A stretch of 64,000 bases of DNA from Lacihabitans sp. CS3-21. GTDB taxonomy: Bacteria > Bacteroidota > Bacteroidia > Cytophagales > Spirosomataceae. Position numbers and translations under genes: made by a program. Positions within the stretch are counted from its first letter, which is position 1, and every line of letters starts with the position of its first letter. The notes below the pieces were generated by a model that worked only from the letters and a program-made list of their open reading frames with translations, was not told the DNA's origin and did no database searches. Below, one piece after another: positions 1-10,600 of the stretch. The stretch lies in the NCBI RefSeq assembly GCF_024343675.1, contig NZ_RJUD01000014.1, positions 1-64,000 on the forward strand. Reading direction: 5' to 3'.

Positions 1-404
1 ATGCAACTGCGACGGTGTTGGCCTCTGGTGGAACACCTAGCTATACCTATAGCTGGGCACCGAGTGGTGGAACAGGAGCTACGGCAACAGGTTTGCAAGC
101 AGGAAGTTATACTTGCACCATAACCGATGCCAATTCATGTCAAATAACGAAGACCTTTACAATCACCCAACCAGGTGCTTTATCAGCCTCAACTTCACAA
201 ACGAATGTGAGTTGCAATGGAGGAAGTAATGCAACTGCGACGGTGTTGGCCTCTGGTGGAACACCTAGCTATACCTATAGCTGGGCACCGAGTGGTGGAA
301 CTGGAGCTACGGCAACAGGTTTGCAAGCAGGAAGTTATACTTGCACCATAACCGATGCCAATTCATGTCAAATAACGAAGACCTTTACAATCACCCAACC
401 AGGT
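1..404 (+). repeat. Near-identical 228-bp tandem repeat inside the adhesin gene
   Basis: Positions 1-176 match 229-404 with a single difference (A at 74, T at 302). The period is 228 bp, or 76 codons. Identity ends abruptly after 176/404. The array very likely continues upstream of the window. Such identity at silent positions points to recent duplication or gene conversion. Confidence 0.95.
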
Positions 405-1628
405 ACATTATCATTAATCTCAGCTGGTAAAGTAGACGTTACATGTAATAGTTTGGGGTCTGCCACAGTGAATGTTCCAACTGGTGGTACAACACCTTAT
501 ACCTATAATTGGACTCCTGGCAATCCAATTGGTGATGGTACTGCTTTAGCTTCAGGCCTTACTGCTGGAAATTGGATTTGTACAATAACTGATAATAATG
601 GTTGTACTGCAGCTGTATCATTTGATATAATAAATGATACAAATCCTCCAATTCCAACCATAACTGGTAATGTCAATTTGACATGTAGTGTAACTTCAGT
701 AAATAGAATTGCTTCTGGTAATGGCACTTATTCTTGGTCAAATGGTTTAGGCAATTTAGCCGAGGTAAATATTTCAACACCAGGAATCTACACTGTTACA
801 GTTACAGGAGCCAATGGTTGTACTGCCACTGCTTCAACGGAGGTTACACAAAATATATTAGCACCAACGATTTTAATAAATGGTACTGAGAATTTAAGTT
901 GTTCAGCGTTACTGGTAAGTAGAACGGCCTCTGGAGCAAATTCCTATGTATGGTCAAATACCTTGGGTTCTTCCGCTTCAGCCAATATTTCAAATGTGGG
1001 AGTTTATACAGTTACTGGAACAACTACAGCTAATGGATGTAGCAGTACAGCCAGTACAGAAGTTACATTTTCCAACAATCTGGTGATTGAATCAGACCCA
1101 ACAAATGTTTCTATCTGTCCAGGCAACAATGTTACTTTCGCAATTAAGACCACAATTGAAAACGCAAACCACCAATGGGAAGTAAACACAGGCTCAGGCT
1201 TTACGGTAATAAGTGCTAGTTCAGTATATTCAGGAGAGAACACAGCCACATTGAGTTTGGCATTCCCACCCATCGGATATAATAACTATCAATACCGCTG
1301 TGTGGTGGGTAAGAATAGTTGCACAGTAACTTCAAATGCCGCCACTTTGTATATAGGAGGCGGATCAGCAGAAGCATTAAATATTGTAAATGTGAGTCCT
1401 ATAAGTGGGGTTTATTCACAGACTGCTGTCGCTTACACGGTGGCATTAAATAAAATAGAACCCAATGCCAATGTGACTTTCAAATCAGGTAATGCAATAG
1501 AACTTCTTCCTGGCTTTGAAACAAAAGCGAATAGTGTTTTTACTGCCAAAATAGAAATTCCATGTGCATTAAACGGTGTAAGCAATGCTTCAACCTTTGA
1601 AAACCTTCCAAAAGAAATAAGAAAATGA
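1..1628 (+). CDS. SprB-repeat secreted adhesin-like protein, 5' end outside window
   Basis: This is the C-terminal part of a large surface or secreted protein. The frame is open from the first base, so the GTG at 15 is an internal valine and not a start. Seen: two almost identical 76-residue SprB-type repeats (built around SYTYSW and SYTCTITDANSC), a third diverged copy to about residue 210, then Ig-like modules (residues about 210-445) and a C-terminal module with the motif IELLPGFETKANSVF that recurs at the ends of many Bacteroidota secreted proteins. Known: SprB-type repeats occur in gliding adhesins and T9SS cargo. No T9SS sorting domain is visible here; the protein ends just after the last module. 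The stop overlaps the next gene's start (ATGA at 1625-1628), so the two are probably co-translated. Role in adhesion or surface structure is inferred. Confidence 0.85.
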   Translation, partial: ATATVLASGGTPSYTYSWAPSGGTGATATGLQAGSYTCTITDANSCQITKTFTITQPGALSASTSQTNVSCNGGSNATATVLASGGTPSYTYSWAPSGGTGATATGLQAGSYTCTITDANSCQITKTFTITQPGTLSLISAGKVDVTCNSLGSATVNVPTGGTTPYTYNWTPGNPIGDGTALASGLTAGNWICTITDNNGCTAAVSFDIINDTNPPIPTITGNVNLTCSVTSVNRIASGNGTYSWSNGLGNLAEVNISTPGIYTVTVTGANGCTATASTEVTQNILAPTILINGTENLSCSALLVSRTASGANSYVWSNTLGSSASANISNVGVYTVTGTTTANGCSSTASTEVTFSNNLVIESDPTNVSICPGNNVTFAIKTTIENANHQWEVNTGSGFTVISASSVYSGENTATLSLAFPPIGYNNYQYRCVVGKNSCTVTSNAATLYIGGGSAEALNIVNVSPISGVYSQTAVAYTVALNKIEPNANVTFKSGNAIELLPGFETKANSVFTAKIEIPCALNGVSNASTFENLPKEIRK

Positions 1629-4600
1629 GAAATCTAATAAAATCGATGAAAAGAATACTGATACTGTTATTTTTAGTAATATACCCTTTAATTGGTTTCT
1701 CAAAAACCTTAATTACTTCAGCGAGTCAAGTGGGTAACACCAGCTCTATAACAGTAAATTGGGGAGAGACAGATGTGACAATCAATCCTCCCAGTGTAAG
1801 TTTGAACAGATATCAAATTAAATATAAGCCGCTTGGAGGGAGTGAAATTTCAATAGATAATATCAGCAATTCACTTAGAACATTTACTTTAACAGGCTTG
1901 GATTTAGGTTCAACTTATGAGATAGAGTTAATAGAAGTGATCAGGGTAAATTTGCCTTACTCACCTTACAATCTGCTTCCATATTTCGATATTGCAATAG
2001 GTTCAGGACTAAGTATCGTTCCTACAAATGCCGCTCCAATAGCAGTTTGCAATGCCTTGACGGTGTCTGTTGGAGACAATTGTACCGTAACAATTGCTGC
2101 AGAACAAATAGGAGCAGGTTCTAGTGACCCAAATGGGGATGCGATTACCTATGCCATAAACTCTTCAGGAGTTTTTGGAGTTGGAATTTATCCAGTTAGT
2201 TTAACCGTGACAGACATTCATAATGTTTCAAATACTTGTTTGACCACTTTATCCGTGGTAGACAGCCAAGCCCCCAAAGTTTTATTGAAAGATGCAATCG
2301 TTATTTTAAATGCTGCAGGAGTGGGCTCACTTAGCCTAAGTGAAATCAATGCTGGCATATCCGATAATTGTGAAGTATCCAAAATTCAAGTCAGTAAGAC
2401 CCAATTTGGTTGCGAAGATATTGGAGATCAACGCGTAAGTGTTATGGTAACCGATGTTGCTGGAAATAATACTACCGCTATGTGTACAGTAAAGGTGATG
2501 GATGTAACTAAACCGAACGTAAAAGCTAAGAATGTTGTGATGAATCTTAACTTTGATGGTTTTGCAGTGCTCGATCCGAAAATCATGGACCATGGTACTT
2601 GGGATTTATGTGGTTCGCATACATTAAAACTGAGTAAGTCGGTTTTCAGTTGTGAAGACGTAGGTAACAATATGGTCACGCTTATTGCGACAGATGCCTC
2701 TGGCAACGAATCAAGAACCACAGCCAATGTGGAGATCATTGACGCAATAGCACCTTATTCGACTAACAAAAATATTGAATTAAGTTTGAATGCTAATGGT
2801 GAAGCTATCTTAAATATAAATAATCCAGCATTAAACATTTATGATGTTTGTGGAATAAAATCTATAGTTTTTTCGAAAGAAAAACTTACATGTGAAATAA
2901 AAACGAACGTTGTAGGAATTACTGCTACCGATAAAAATAACAATATCGGTAAGTTTGATGTAACTGTAACTTTGAAGGATCTGATTTTTCCCGAAATCAA
3001 AACCAAACCTATAAACATTTACTTAGACAAAGATGGTAAAGCTTCGCTAACTCCAAACATGATAAATGATGGAAGTAGCGACAATTGTAAAATTGATACC
3101 ATGTATTTGTCAAAGAACTCTTTTAACTGTGAAAACATTGGAAAAGACACCGTGATATTTTATGCTAAAGACAGTTATGGCAATATTTCTATGAAAAAAG
3201 AATCTATAACCGTGATTGATAGTATCTCGCCAATTATCAAAACCAAAGAAATAGCCTTAACGCTTAATGATTTTGGCAAAGCCCAAATAAAGGTAGAAGA
3301 TATAGAAAATGGTAGTACAGACAACTGTGGTATAAAAACCAAAACATTATCTAAAACTGAATTTGACTGTTCGAATATTGGAAATGTAGAATTGTTGTAT
3401 ACTGTAGAAGACAAAAATGGTAATATTTCGAAAAAAATACTTATCATCAACATTACTGAAACCATAAAACCCATTCTGAAACTCAAAGAAAATATCACCT
3501 TAAGTTTAGATAAAGACGGTTTCTTGAAACTTACTGAGGGTCAAATTATAGCTGTGGCTACTGATAATTGCGGTATAAAACAGATTAGTTTTTCTAAAGA
3601 CAATTTCAGTTGTAGTAATTTGGGAAAAAACCAAATCGTAGTTTCATTAACAGACAATTCAGGGAATATTTCCACAGCCACTACTGATATTAATGTTTTC
3701 GATAGTCAAGGCGTATGCCTTTGTTCATATGCGATGCTTGCTTCTGAAAGCATTGAAATAGATGGCAGTAATTTAGAATATGGTGGATTAGGTACCTACC
3801 AGGCAGGTAAAAAAATTATTCTCAAAAACACAACTTATGGACTATCAAATGTTTTTGCTAAATCAGATATTTTACAAGCAGACAATCAGCCCTCAATGGT
3901 AATTAAAGGCATTGCTCCAAGTCCACTGCCTTATAAACCGAACGAGGAATGGGACAATAAAAATCTAAAGGTAAAAAATGATAAACAGTTAGACTTTGGC
4001 AGTAAATTTTTTGGAAAAGTTAAAATAGGTAAAAACGCCACTCTGACATTTACTGGCACAGGCGATTTGTATTTTAAAACCCTAAAAATAAAGAAAGGGG
4101 GCAAGTTGAATTTTGAACAAACTGCAAAAGTACATATCAAATCCTACATAAGGTTGGCAGAAGAAATTACCATTAACGAATCACAAGAAAACGTGAAAGT
4201 TTTTGTTTCCAAAAATGTGGGCATAGATAAGGGTAGTCAAATAAATGCTTATCTTCATAGTCAAGAAGGTATCGATATCAAAGCCGCTGATGAAGACAAA
4301 AAAACTAAAATAAACGGCTTACTGATTGCCAATAAAATTAAATCTGGAGCAAATGTAATCCTTTTGGGTCAGCCCACAGACTGTAGTAATATTTTAGTTA
4401 CAAGCAACTTGTCTGACAGCTTAATTGCTGAAAATGGTGAGTCCTCAGAAACTTTAAAAGAAGAAGCATTTATAATAGAGCCTTCAAATGCACATGTTAT
4501 ATTCGGTCCAAACCCAGCTACAGAGTATGTCAATATTACTTTACCATATACCATTGCGGAGCAAAAAGTGAAGATAATTGTCAGAGACAGTCAAGGAAGA

Positions 4601-4744
4601 CAAGTTAAAACACAAGAATCGATGATAGATAATATAAAAAATCTTCTTCAAATAGATCTTCGAAAGCTTCAAACTGGTCTTTATTTTATCGAACTTGAAA
4701 CAAAGATTGATAGGCAAATGATTAAACTGCAGGTGTTGAAGTAA
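1625..4744 (+). CDS. HYR/cadherin-like repeat protein with T9SS type A sorting domain
   Basis: Large exported protein of 1039 residues. A signal peptide (KRILILLFLVIYPLIGFS) follows a short positive N-terminus; the ATG at 1646 is an alternative start. A fibronectin-III-like module spans about residues 30-130, a cadherin-like stretch 135-210, then about six repeats of roughly 85 residues sharing SxDNCGI, LSKxxFxC and TDxSGN elements (to about 700). A beta-rich region with many short strands (about 705-930) resembles autotransporter or polymer-forming folds. The last 80 residues (FGPNPATEYVNI to the end) are a typical type A T9SS C-terminal domain, which in known systems directs outer-membrane translocation and surface attachment. 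The start overlaps the previous stop by four bases. A structural or adhesive role is inferred; no catalytic motif is visible. Confidence 0.85.
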   Translation: MRNLIKSMKRILILLFLVIYPLIGFSKTLITSASQVGNTSSITVNWGETDVTINPPSVSLNRYQIKYKPLGGSEISIDNISNSLRTFTLTGLDLGSTYEIELIEVIRVNLPYSPYNLLPYFDIAIGSGLSIVPTNAAPIAVCNALTVSVGDNCTVTIAAEQIGAGSSDPNGDAITYAINSSGVFGVGIYPVSLTVTDIHNVSNTCLTTLSVVDSQAPKVLLKDAIVILNAAGVGSLSLSEINAGISDNCEVSKIQVSKTQFGCEDIGDQRVSVMVTDVAGNNTTAMCTVKVMDVTKPNVKAKNVVMNLNFDGFAVLDPKIMDHGTWDLCGSHTLKLSKSVFSCEDVGNNMVTLIATDASGNESRTTANVEIIDAIAPYSTNKNIELSLNANGEAILNINNPALNIYDVCGIKSIVFSKEKLTCEIKTNVVGITATDKNNNIGKFDVTVTLKDLIFPEIKTKPINIYLDKDGKASLTPNMINDGSSDNCKIDTMYLSKNSFNCENIGKDTVIFYAKDSYGNISMKKESITVIDSISPIIKTKEIALTLNDFGKAQIKVEDIENGSTDNCGIKTKTLSKTEFDCSNIGNVELLYTVEDKNGNISKKILIINITETIKPILKLKENITLSLDKDGFLKLTEGQIIAVATDNCGIKQISFSKDNFSCSNLGKNQIVVSLTDNSGNISTATTDINVFDSQGVCLCSYAMLASESIEIDGSNLEYGGLGTYQAGKKIILKNTTYGLSNVFAKSDILQADNQPSMVIKGIAPSPLPYKPNEEWDNKNLKVKNDKQLDFGSKFFGKVKIGKNATLTFTGTGDLYFKTLKIKKGGKLNFEQTAKVHIKSYIRLAEEITINESQENVKVFVSKNVGIDKGSQINAYLHSQEGIDIKAADEDKKTKINGLLIANKIKSGANVILLGQPTDCSNILVTSNLSDSLIAENGESSETLKEEAFIIEPSNAHVIFGPNPATEYVNITLPYTIAEQKVKIIVRDSQGRQVKTQESMIDNIKNLLQIDLRKLQTGLYFIELETKIDRQMIKLQVLK

Positions 4745-4869
4745 GATATTTATAGAAAAATAATATCCTAGAAATTAGCCTATTTTGATATTATTGAATC
4801 TTTCGAAATATGATCTAAAGTAGGAGTAGTTAGATGCATCAATAATGATAAATAAAAGTATGTTCTCAT

Positions 4870-4889
4870 TGTCAGTAAACACACTGACA
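4870..4889. terminator. Hairpin between convergent genes
   Basis: A perfect 7-bp stem (TGTCAGT / ACTGACA) with a 6-base loop sits between the end of the T9SS protein gene and the end of the small minus-strand gene. It is followed by AT-rich sequence but no clean T tract. It may act as a bidirectional terminator. The rest of 4745-4944 shows nothing else I can name. Confidence 0.3.
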
Positions 4890-4944
4890 TAATTATTTTA
4901 CTGAAAATTGCATTATCTAATTCATAGTTTTATGAAAGACTATT

Positions 4945-5124
4945 TTAAGTTATTTTTTTGGCGTTTTTCTTCTCAGCTTTCACCATAAAATCCGCAATCA
5001 AATCCGACAATTTTTTTGTTGATTTCAACACGATTTTGTCGAGTTTTTTGCTGCTGTTTTCACCAATGATTGGTTCTATGGCTTCCTTCAATTTGGCTTT
5101 GATTTCTTTTTTATTTGCTTTCAT
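4945..5124 (-). CDS. Small lysine-rich protein, 59 residues
   Basis: An ATG at 5124 opens a 59-codon frame ending with TAA at 4945. The product is about one quarter lysine, predicted helical, with amphipathic segments (EIKAKLKEAIEPIIG and KKLSDLIADFMVKAEKK). Codon use looks like real coding sequence, while the plus-strand frame over the same bases gives an implausible Phe/Ser-rich peptide. I do not recognise a named family. Small basic proteins like this in Bacteroidota can be nucleoid-associated, but that is a guess. It lies convergent to the T9SS protein and downstream of the GH1 gene transcribed towards it across 5249. Confidence 0.65.
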   Translation of the reverse strand: MKANKKEIKAKLKEAIEPIIGENSSKKLDKIVLKSTKKLSDLIADFMVKAEKKNAKKIT

Positions 5125-5248
5125 TGCAAATTGGACGGTTTTTGCACCAAAGCTATATTATTTTTTTTCAAGACATGTTAAGATATTGTAAACAAATTAT
5201 TTAGGCTTATTTTAAATTGTTTAAAGGTATCTAAATATAAGATTTCCT

Positions 5249-6589
5249 TCAGCTTTTTAAAAACTCTTTAATCCAGAGCCCCGACTTTTTGATGGTACGT
5301 TTTTGCGTTTGGAAATTGTTGTAAACGATTCCAAACCTTGGTTTGAAACCATCGGCCCATTCAAAATTGTCTACCAAAGTCCATATAAAATAACCTTTTA
5401 GATTAATGCCTCTTTTAATGGCTTTCCTGCAGATTTTGAAGGTCTTTTTCAAGTACTGTATTCTATTTTTATCATTCACTTTGCCGTCCAACAATTCCTC
5501 GTCAAAACAAACGCCCGATTCTGAAATATAAATTTCCTTTACCCCTTCATATTGGCTAAATTTTTCTAACATTTTCAACAAACCTTTTGGGTAAATTTCC
5601 ATACCCATGTTATTTATTTTTACATTTCGTTTCTCAGCAGGAATTTGGTTGGCAAACAAAATGGGTGGAAGAAGACTATACTGAGCCACAATTCTGAAAT
5701 AGTATTGAATGCCGATAAAATCAAAATCAAATTTCATCCTTTCTTTATCACCCGGTTGATAATATTTTTCAATACGTTTCAAGCCAGGAATCACGTCAGT
5801 TGGGTAACCCAAACCCAATGCTGGCTCTATGAAAAATCTATTTAAAAGAGCATCTAAGCGTTTAGCTGCATTTACGTGTCTTCGCCAAATGTTTTTTGGA
5901 CGCACCACTGAACACGAGAAGGTAGTGCCTATTTGTGCATCTGGAATATTTTTTCTGAGAATCCTTCCTCCTTCGGCTTGGCAAAGTGTAGCATGGTGTG
6001 CTGCTGGCAGAAAGTACCGAAGACCTTTTTTTCCAGGGGCATGGATACCCATAAAATAGCCGAGTCCTATAAAACTCATAGGCTCATTTAGCACAAACCA
6101 CTTCTTCACTTTTGAGCCAAATTCTCTCGAACAAAATTCGGCATAATGACTAAACCAATGGAGGATTTCTCTGTTCGTCCATCCACCCATATTTTGTAAA
6201 ACCTGTGGCAAATCCCAATGATATAGCGTTATCCAAGGTTCTATTCCATTGGCTATGCAACAATCAATCACTTCGTGGTAAAATTCCACACCATTTGGGT
6301 TGGGTTCGCCAATGCCATTCGGAAATATCCTCGACCATGAAATGGAAAATCGAAAAGAACCGAGGTTAAGTTCTTTGATGAGTTTTATGTCTTTTTCGTA
6401 TTTGTGGTAAAAATCAGTGGCTTTGTTGCCATTACCATTTTTGAACTTCTTAGAATTGGTAAAAGTATCCCAAATAGAATCTTGTTTGCCTCCAAGGTTT
6501 CTGGCTCCTTCGGTTTGGTAAGCAGAGGTGGCAACGCCCCAAATGAATTTTTTCGGAAAATGTTTAGCTTTTATTTTGCCAAAATCCAT
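5249..6589 (-). CDS. Family 1 glycoside hydrolase (beta-glucosidase)
   Basis: Hydrolyses beta-linked glucosides or related disaccharides with a retaining mechanism. At 446 residues it has normal GH1 length and begins in family style (FPKKFIWGVATSAYQTEGA). The acid/base glutamate is E169 in VLNEP, and the nucleophile is E357 in ISESG, where most family members have TENG. There is no signal peptide, so the enzyme is probably cytoplasmic and acts on imported oligosaccharides. It is a single gene, with a TAGATTTG -7 box about 30 bp before the start. Substrate cannot be read from the sequence. Confidence 0.93.
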   Translation of the reverse strand: MDFGKIKAKHFPKKFIWGVATSAYQTEGARNLGGKQDSIWDTFTNSKKFKNGNGNKATDFYHKYEKDIKLIKELNLGSFRFSISWSRIFPNGIGEPNPNGVEFYHEVIDCCIANGIEPWITLYHWDLPQVLQNMGGWTNREILHWFSHYAEFCSREFGSKVKKWFVLNEPMSFIGLGYFMGIHAPGKKGLRYFLPAAHHATLCQAEGGRILRKNIPDAQIGTTFSCSVVRPKNIWRRHVNAAKRLDALLNRFFIEPALGLGYPTDVIPGLKRIEKYYQPGDKERMKFDFDFIGIQYYFRIVAQYSLLPPILFANQIPAEKRNVKINNMGMEIYPKGLLKMLEKFSQYEGVKEIYISESGVCFDEELLDGKVNDKNRIQYLKKTFKICRKAIKRGINLKGYFIWTLVDNFEWADGFKPRFGIVYNNFQTQKRTIKKSGLWIKEFLKS

Positions 6590-6619
6590 TTTGTAAGCTT
6601 GAGGTTTTTTATGAATTTA

Positions 6620-6627
6620 CAAATCTA
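6620..6627 (-). promoter_or_regulatory. Bacteroidota -7 element for the GH1 gene
   Basis: Read on the minus strand the bases are TAGATTTG, a full match to the TAnnTTTG consensus, 30 bp before the GH1 start codon. A clear TTG -33 element is not seen. Confidence 0.45.
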
Positions 6628-6758
6628 CATCTATATTCTTCGCTAAGAAAATATGTATTGCTTCCTGAATGTTAAGTTTCTGTGAAGAAATTAATTTGAG
6701 TTTTAGATCTGAATTCTAAAACCAATGCTGTTTCTTAATGTAATTTGATGAATTCAGC

Positions 6759-7436
6759 TCACTTGTAAGGCAATCTTGAGATTAGAATTTTTTTCGGTTT
6801 CTTGTTAACATCATATTCGTTGTCATATTGAAAATGAAATGCTGAAGCCCATTCATCTGGTTTATCAACTTTCGGCCCCAAAGTAATTTGTTCAATAAGT
6901 CCACGAATATTGACAAGCTCAATATAGACTTTAGGAGTAGTAGCTCTTTCATCAAATTTTTTTTCAAACTCAACTACTTTAATTACCAGCCTGATTTCGT
7001 TCTCATTTTTATATGCATCACTTTTGAAAAGAAAAGCTATTGCATTTAAATACTTTTCTAAAACTGATTTATCCTCATTTCTATAGCCTGTAACTTTAGA
7101 CTTCAATTCTTCCATGAGCTGGTTAAGTTCTTCTTCTTTATGTTCTGCATTTGGGATATGAAAATGAACTATTTGTTTGTCATGATTCCAATAGGCTACC
7201 CGATAGAATTTAATATCATCTGAATCTGTCAATGATTTCTCAGAGCTTCCTTTTTTCAATGAATCATTAATGCCATCAACAAATTCAGACATACGAATGG
7301 TTATAGCACAACCTTTTGCCTCTTCATTAGCCTCTTTGCCATAAAATCGCCACATGTTCAGGTCATCGTGTTTATCCTCAGAAACAAAGCTTCCTATAAA
7401 GGGTTTTGGAGTAAAGTATAAAAAGTTGAGAAAAAT
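6759..7436 (-). pseudogene. DUF2971-family gene lacking its N-terminal part
   Basis: The frame that encodes a 198-residue product from the ATG at 7355 stays open upstream to 7436, and the extra residues (PFIGSFVSEDKHDDLNMW) look like family sequence, so that ATG is internal. Directly upstream is an in-frame TAG at 7437-7439 and no ATG lies between. DUF2971 proteins usually carry about 80-100 more residues at the N-terminus, with a conserved NDP-containing segment that I cannot find in any frame over 7440-7580. The likely reading is a 5'-truncated remnant; a rare start or a short functional version is possible. Function of the family is unknown. Confidence 0.55.
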
Positions 7437-7637
7437 CTAAGAATTCAAATCACTGCATTTTAAACTTTTGGCAGATTTGTTCTATGAAGAAAACTTAATG
7501 CTTCCATCAAATAATCATTAATAAAAAAGCTCATCTATTACGATTAGGTTAACAAATTCATCCACAACATTGGGTTAATATTGAATGTAGACTTTTGCGG
7601 CGTGAATTTTAAACTTAAACTAAAAATGTCTTCATTT

Positions 7638-10600
7638 ATGAAAAAAAGACTTTTACACTTTCTCAATTTCCAAAAGCTTACACTCGCATTAGTTCTGCTG
7701 CTTAGTTCGGCAGTCTCTTTTGCCCAAATCGCTATTTCTGGCAGCGTTAAAGATCAAAAAAACGAGGTAATTCCTGGTGTAAGTATCCTTATTAAAGGAA
7801 CTGGAAGCGGTACTACTACTGATGCAAACGGAGCATTTAAACTTTCTGTGCCTAACAAAAACAGTGTTTTGGTGCTTTCTTCTATTGGTTTTAACAGCCA
7901 AGAAATTACGGTTGGCTCACAATCTCAAATCGATGTTCAATTGTCAGAAGATACTAAATCTTTACAAGAAGTTGTGGTAACTGCCTTGGGTATCAAGAAA
8001 GACGCCAGAAGAATTGGCGTGGCTATTCAAACTGTTGACGGTGCTTCGACGGTAAAAGCCAGAGAGCCCAATGCTGTAAGTGCCTTGGTAGGTAAAGTGG
8101 CCGGTTTGACCATCGGTATGCAACCAGAACTTCTCAGAAAACCCAACATTCAGTTGAGAGGAAACTCTGACATATTGTTTGTGATTGACGGTGTGCCTGT
8201 AAACTCTGATACTTGGAATGTCAACCCTGACGATATCGAAACTTATTCGGTTTTGAAAGGAGCTTCTGCATCAGCACTGTATGGATTTAGAGGAAAAAAC
8301 GGTGCAATATTGATTACCACCAAAAGAGGTTCTAAAGATAAAAGAGGTTTTTCGGTTGATTTCAACTCATCAACGATGGCCGATCAAGGATTTTATGCCA
8401 TTCCAAAAGTGCAAGACGAGTATGGCCCGGGTGATCACGGCAAGTATTCATTTGTCGATGGTAAAGGCGGTGGACTTAACGACGGTGATTACGACGGCGG
8501 TTGGGGTCCAAAGTTTGAGGGTCAACCAATTTCTCAATATGACTCACCTATCGACCCAGTCACTGGCAAGAGAACTCCAACACCTTGGGTGGCCCGTGGT
8601 AAAGACAATTTAACGAGATTCTTAGAAACAGGTATTTTGGCTACTAATAACTTGTCAGTTTCTTCTACAGGTGAAAAGCACAATTTACGTTTTTCTACTT
8701 CCCACATTTTCCAAAAAGGAATCACGCCAAATACGAAATTAAACATTACGAACTTCAACATAGCGGCTGATTATAATTTTACGAAAAAATTGAAGTTTGA
8801 GTCGAATCTTCAATACAATAGACAATATACGCCGAATATTCCTGACGTAAACTATGGACCTAACTCTATCATTTACAACATGGTATTGTGGGGTGCTGCT
8901 GACTGGGATGTGGATGATATGCGTAACTATTGGCAGCCGGGCAAAGAGGGTGTTCAGCAGATTTATGCAGAATATCAACGCTACAACAACCCTTACTTTA
9001 TGAGTTATGAGTGGTTAAGAGGACATTACAAAACTGATATCGTAGGTCAAACGGCTCTTACTTACAAGTTTACAGATTTCTTGGATGTAATGCTTCGTTC
9101 GCAGGTAACCACTTGGAACGTATTGCGTACTGAAAAATTACCTTACAGTGCAGGTAGTTATGGCCGTGACGAAAGAAGAGGAGACTATGCAGAAGATAGA
9201 AGAAACCTTTTTGAAAACAATACCGACATATTGGTAAGGTTTGATAAAGACATCGTAAAAGACGTTAATGCCAAAGTTTGGTTAGGAGGAAATGTGAGGA
9301 CATTTGAGTACAACTCTTTGTTTGGAAAAACAGATTATCTTAACGTACCAGGCTTGTACAATTTCAGTAACTCGGCCAATCCAGTGAAAATGTATAATTT
9401 CAATTCGGATATGAGAGTGAATTCGGCTTACTATTCTGCAGACTTTTCATACAAAAACATCGCAACGATCTCAACTACTGGTAGAGTGGATAAGCTTTCA
9501 ACTTTGCCTGCAGGTAACAATACTTTCTTCTATCCATCGGTTTCGGTAGCTACTGCCCTTACTGATTATGTAAAGTTGCCTGAGTTTGTTTCTTTCTTGA
9601 AACTGAGAGCATCCTATGCAAATGTAAAAGATGGTTTAACGCAATCGAGCATTGGAGCTACACCATTTTCTTCATATCCAGTGGGTTATGGTGATCAATA
9701 TGCCTCACCTTATGATGGTCCAACTTATCAGAACTCAGCCGCTTATTCTACGCCATTTGCATACAATAATCAAACTGCTGCTTATTATTCAAATACTTTG
9801 ACCAACCCGAATATTGAGCCTTCTACTACTGCTCAAAAAGAGATTGGATTGGATTTCAGAGTATTGCAAAACAGAATTGGCTTGGACGCTACTTATTTTG
9901 TGTCTGACGAAGGTCCGAAAATCTTCAATTTGCCTATTTCTAGTACTACGGGTTACACTTCGGCTTTGGTAAATGGTATTAAAACTCAGAAAAAAGGATT
10001 AGAGATTGCCATTACAGGTTCACCTTTGAAGAAATCTAATGGAATTAATTGGGATATTGTAGCCAATTATTCTACTTTCCAAGAGAAATTGACCGAGATT
10101 TATCCAGGTGTAGATAACTTGAATACCTTCTTGAAAGTAGGTGATAGAGTTGATAAGTACTATGGACGTGCTTTTGTAAGAACGCCAGAAGGTCAAATCA
10201 TTAATGATGCTTCGGGAAGACCAATTTATGCTCCAATAAATCAATATTTGGGTAACATGAACCCTGATTTTGTATTTGGTATCAACAACAAGTTTTCATA
10301 CAAAAACATCACTTTGGGTTTCCAGTTTGATGGAAGAATCGGTGGTGTATTGTCTAACTATATCCAAAAACAAACTTTTAGAGGCGGTCGTCACATCGAT
10401 TTAGTAACAGGTGCAATGGGTGAGGCTCGTTATCAGGATTATTTGGGAGTTAAATCATATGTAGGTGAAGGTGTACAAATCAATGGTAATTCTGCTTTGA
10501 AGTTTGATTTAGACGGAAAAGTTACCAACTATAATGAGTTAACCTATTCTCCAAATACCACAAAACAATACCTCCAAGACTGGGTAAGTAGATACTACAA

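Noticed and set aside
1-404. Insertion element suggested by the duplicated 176 bp
   Set aside because: The copies are in-frame coding repeats with a 76-codon period, not a transposon.
4958-5191. 77-codon plus-strand frame
   Set aside because: Phe/Ser-rich product with no homology feel; it is the antisense of the 59-residue minus-strand gene, whose composition is far more protein-like.
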